From assembly GCA_031277915.1 (NCBI GenBank), contig JAITLL010000012.1:1-64000 (forward strand): 64,000 nt of DNA, read 5' to 3'. Below are positions 61,822-64,000 of this stretch, in pieces. The stretch is from Acinetobacter sp. Lineage in GTDB: Bacteria; Pseudomonadota; Gammaproteobacteria; Pseudomonadales; Moraxellaceae. The notes under the pieces are model-generated. The model searched no databases. It was given only the letters and a program-made list of their open reading frames with translations, and had not been told where the DNA came from. Within the stretch, counting starts at the first letter, position 1, and the number at the start of each line of letters is the position of its first letter. The position numbers and the translations under genes were made by a program.

Positions 61822-64000
61822 ATGAAAGAAATATTAAAAACTTTAACTGAAGCAATGACTCTACCTGAAGATAGCTATTCTGAACAAGATGCCGAGTTTC
61901 TTGAAATCTTCGTAGAAGAAATTGAAGAGATTTTTGTTGATTTGCAACCTTTAATTCATGAATGGGTGCAATTTGAGAATGTTACTACGCTCGCTGAAAT
62001 TCGCCGCCATTTTCACACCTTAAAAGGTTCTGGAAGAATGATTGGTGCTAAATCTTCAGCAGAGCTTGCTTGGGTTGTTGAAGATACGCTCAATCGAGTG
62101 ATCAATCAAAGCCTTAAGTTGACTCCAGCTATTCAGTGCTATGTTCAGTTAGTATTTAAGTTCTATTTTTTTAAATTAGTAGATAATTTTAAGCAAAAAA
62201 GAGCACATGCTGTAGATTTTAGACCTCTTATTTTATTAGGGCAACAATTACAACAACAGCAGAGTCTAGAACCAGCTTTAGAAGAGCTTTTACAACTTTC
62301 AAATACGCTTACTGCTGAAACAGTAACTGGACTTGAGCTAGATGGCAGCCTGCAAAATGCATTAGCTGAACCGTTTATTCAAGATGCACACACCGAAATT
62401 GAAATAAATCTAAATGAAACCTTAGCTTTGTTTATGGAAGAGGCTGAAGAGCATTTAGCTACAATTAATCAGTTCTTGGAACAAGAGCTACATCAGTATG
62501 ATAGCTATAATGCTTTGATTCGTGCCCTACATACTTTGCGTGGTAGCTCTGCAATGGCACAGGTTGAAACCATTTTTGAAGCCAGTACCAAAGTTGAGCA
62601 TTTATTTAAAATACTATTGCAAGAAGAGCTTTCCTCTCATTCTGAAGAAATTCTACTATTACAAGAATATCGTGAGTTTATTAGAGATAGTTTAGAACTA
62701 TTATCCCAACATCGTTCTAATGAGCAACTTAAAGCGAGATTGCAGCAGTTTAATCAATCATGGGATGCATACGTTGAGCAACATGGTGATCAAACAGACC
62801 CATTAATGCCTTCTCATGGCTTAGTATCTCAATTATTACAATTAGATGTTTCTGAATTACTTGATGCAGAATTAGACTTTGAGAAGGGCATTCGTACCGA
62901 GTTTCCTCATTATCTTGAGCGTTTAAGTGAACAGGCCGATCTGTTACTGCAACATACACAATCTCAAGCCATGCTTGGTTTGCATGAATATACAAGTCAG
63001 TTGAAAGAAAGCTATGATGTATTGCTTGATAAACCAGCGCTATTGCAATCGGACTATGTTTTTGAAATTTATCAAAAAGCTCATCAACAGCTCATTCAAT
63101 TATTTGATGCCTTAGCTGCTGGTCAGCGCGTAGGTATTGTTAAGCAAAATCAAAGTATTTTAGAAGAATTAAAACTTTATACTTTATATAGCCCAGACAC
63201 ACAAAATAATCTGGCACTACAGGATGCTTCATGCTCTGTTGAACCAGAGCCAGATGTAGGTGTTACTACAGAGAATTTATCAAACTCTGTTGATTGGAGC
63301 ATATTAAGTCAAAGTGTACAGCAAGATCGCCAATATATTTCATCTTCAGAGGTGAACCGAAACTTTGATGTTGATCTTTTAGATATCTTTCTTGAAGAAG
63401 CAGAAGAATTACTTGAAGGAATTGATACTGATCTCAATATTTGGGTAGGTGAACAAGAAAACTTTGCTGCTCTGAACAACCTGATGCGCTATTTACATAC
63501 CTTAAAAGGTGGTGCAAATATGGTTCAGGCCACTTATCTTGGTTCAATTGCACATGAGTTAGAAAGTATTTATGAACGTCTAATTCAAAAACAGTTAGTT
63601 GCATCTTCACCTTTAATTGATTTTATCCGTTTGGTGCAAGATGACTTGGCTGACCGTTTGCAACTTATGCGTGAACAACAGTTAGATTATGCCGCACCTT
63701 ATACAATCCAAGCGTTGAAGCAAGCTGGTCAAAACTTTGATTTCCAAACTGTGTCTGCAATTGAAGCTTATGATACTGAAGATGAGCTGTGCCCTGAGCA
63801 GGAATTAATATCTGAGTTCTTGATAGATAAAATACAGGTAGACGATGCTGAGCCAGTTCTTGCAGAATTAGAAAGCGTACAAGATCAGTCAATTGATACA
63901 ACTGTTATTGAGTTGGCTATACCGACCGAAGTTAATACATTGGTTGTTGCACAGCAAGACAATGAAGCAGTAATTGATGAGCAAGATATTGCTGCTGTTG
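61822..64000 (+). CDS. chpA: Hybrid chemotaxis histidine kinase ChpA/PilL, N-terminal part, runs off the window
   Basis: ChpA phosphorylates PilG and PilH. From ATG 61822 the frame is open to the window end (726 codons, incomplete). Three HPt-like helical units are visible with candidate phospho-His: His65 in RRHFHTLKGSG, residue 237 in RALHTLRGSS, and His559 in RYLHTLKGGA. The kinase core, CheW and receiver domains must lie downstream. Acinetobacter and Pseudomonas ChpA have several such HPt domains. No good start was found upstream; this ATG follows AAAAGAAG. Confidence 0.9.
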   Translation, partial: MKEILKTLTEAMTLPEDSYSEQDAEFLEIFVEEIEEIFVDLQPLIHEWVQFENVTTLAEIRRHFHTLKGSGRMIGAKSSAELAWVVEDTLNRVINQSLKLTPAIQCYVQLVFKFYFFKLVDNFKQKRAHAVDFRPLILLGQQLQQQQSLEPALEELLQLSNTLTAETVTGLELDGSLQNALAEPFIQDAHTEIEINLNETLALFMEEAEEHLATINQFLEQELHQYDSYNALIRALHTLRGSSAMAQVETIFEASTKVEHLFKILLQEELSSHSEEILLLQEYREFIRDSLELLSQHRSNEQLKARLQQFNQSWDAYVEQHGDQTDPLMPSHGLVSQLLQLDVSELLDAELDFEKGIRTEFPHYLERLSEQADLLLQHTQSQAMLGLHEYTSQLKESYDVLLDKPALLQSDYVFEIYQKAHQQLIQLFDALAAGQRVGIVKQNQSILEELKLYTLYSPDTQNNLALQDASCSVEPEPDVGVTTENLSNSVDWSILSQSVQQDRQYISSSEVNRNFDVDLLDIFLEEAEELLEGIDTDLNIWVGEQENFAALNNLMRYLHTLKGGANMVQATYLGSIAHELESIYERLIQKQLVASSPLIDFIRLVQDDLADRLQLMREQQLDYAAPYTIQALKQAGQNFDFQTVSAIEAYDTEDELCPEQELISEFLIDKIQVDDAEPVLAELESVQDQSIDTTVIELAIPTEVNTLVVAQQDNEAVIDEQDIAAV

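Overview
The window is a chromosomal segment of an Acinetobacter, most likely a member of the calcoaceticus-baumannii complex. The evidence is the low GC content, an 801-residue quinoprotein glucose dehydrogenase that matches the Acinetobacter membrane enzyme as I remember it, an OmpA of the Acinetobacter type, and a pilG-pilH-pilI-pilJ-chpA cluster. The OmpA C-terminus is shorter than the A. baumannii protein as I recall it, so a sister species is possible. I see no insertion sequence, prophage, integron, CRISPR array, tRNA or rRNA. Almost everything is core genome.

Layout. 1-3966 is a plus-strand operon, trpA (cut by the window edge)-accD-folC-SPOR protein, in which each start codon overlaps the previous stop by four bases. 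3993-5380 is a minus-strand pair (lipoprotein phosphatase, metallo-beta-lactamase-fold hydrolase). Then come a degenerate tandem repeat, a 1-Cys peroxiredoxin and secA behind a foldable leader. 9586-15114 holds mixed housekeeping genes (MFS symporter, hemolysin III family, methyltransferase, GNAT, patatin, a small His/Met-rich membrane protein). 15279-21149 is an acyl-CoA block: multifunctional beta-oxidation enzyme and thiolase, an AraC-type regulator and a divergent CaiB-type CoA-transferase. 21284-25117 is periplasmic glucose use (OprB porin, gcd). 25282-27403 is sulfite reductase with a DUF934 partner. 28029-31257 has a second thiolase, a FimT/GspH-like pseudopilin and ompA.

31386-32984 is the most unusual stretch. 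The RNA ligase gene rtcB is split by one frameshift, has a 52-codon basic protein gene behind it, and is preceded by a leader with a nine-codon ORF, an intrinsic terminator and arms able to form mutually exclusive pairings. 33030-36948 (minus) is xanthine/uracil permease, rsmC and a LysP-like permease. 37126-39649 is typA and mscL. 39794-41935 includes two DNA glycosylases transcribed divergently. 42068-46364 is a TonB-dependent receptor, an Old Yellow Enzyme and an AEC transporter. 46399-48983 is a Sel1-repeat protein, dsbC and ygfZ. 49199-51139 holds four small single-domain proteins. 51196-57899 is proS, an RND pump with its adaptor, and a secreted coiled-coil protein.

58182 to the end is the Pil-Chp chemosensory system for type IV pilus twitching: PilG and PilH regulators, PilI adaptor, PilJ receptor and the N-terminal part of the ChpA kinase, which runs off the window.

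All names rest on reading motifs and remembered family sequences. No search was run.
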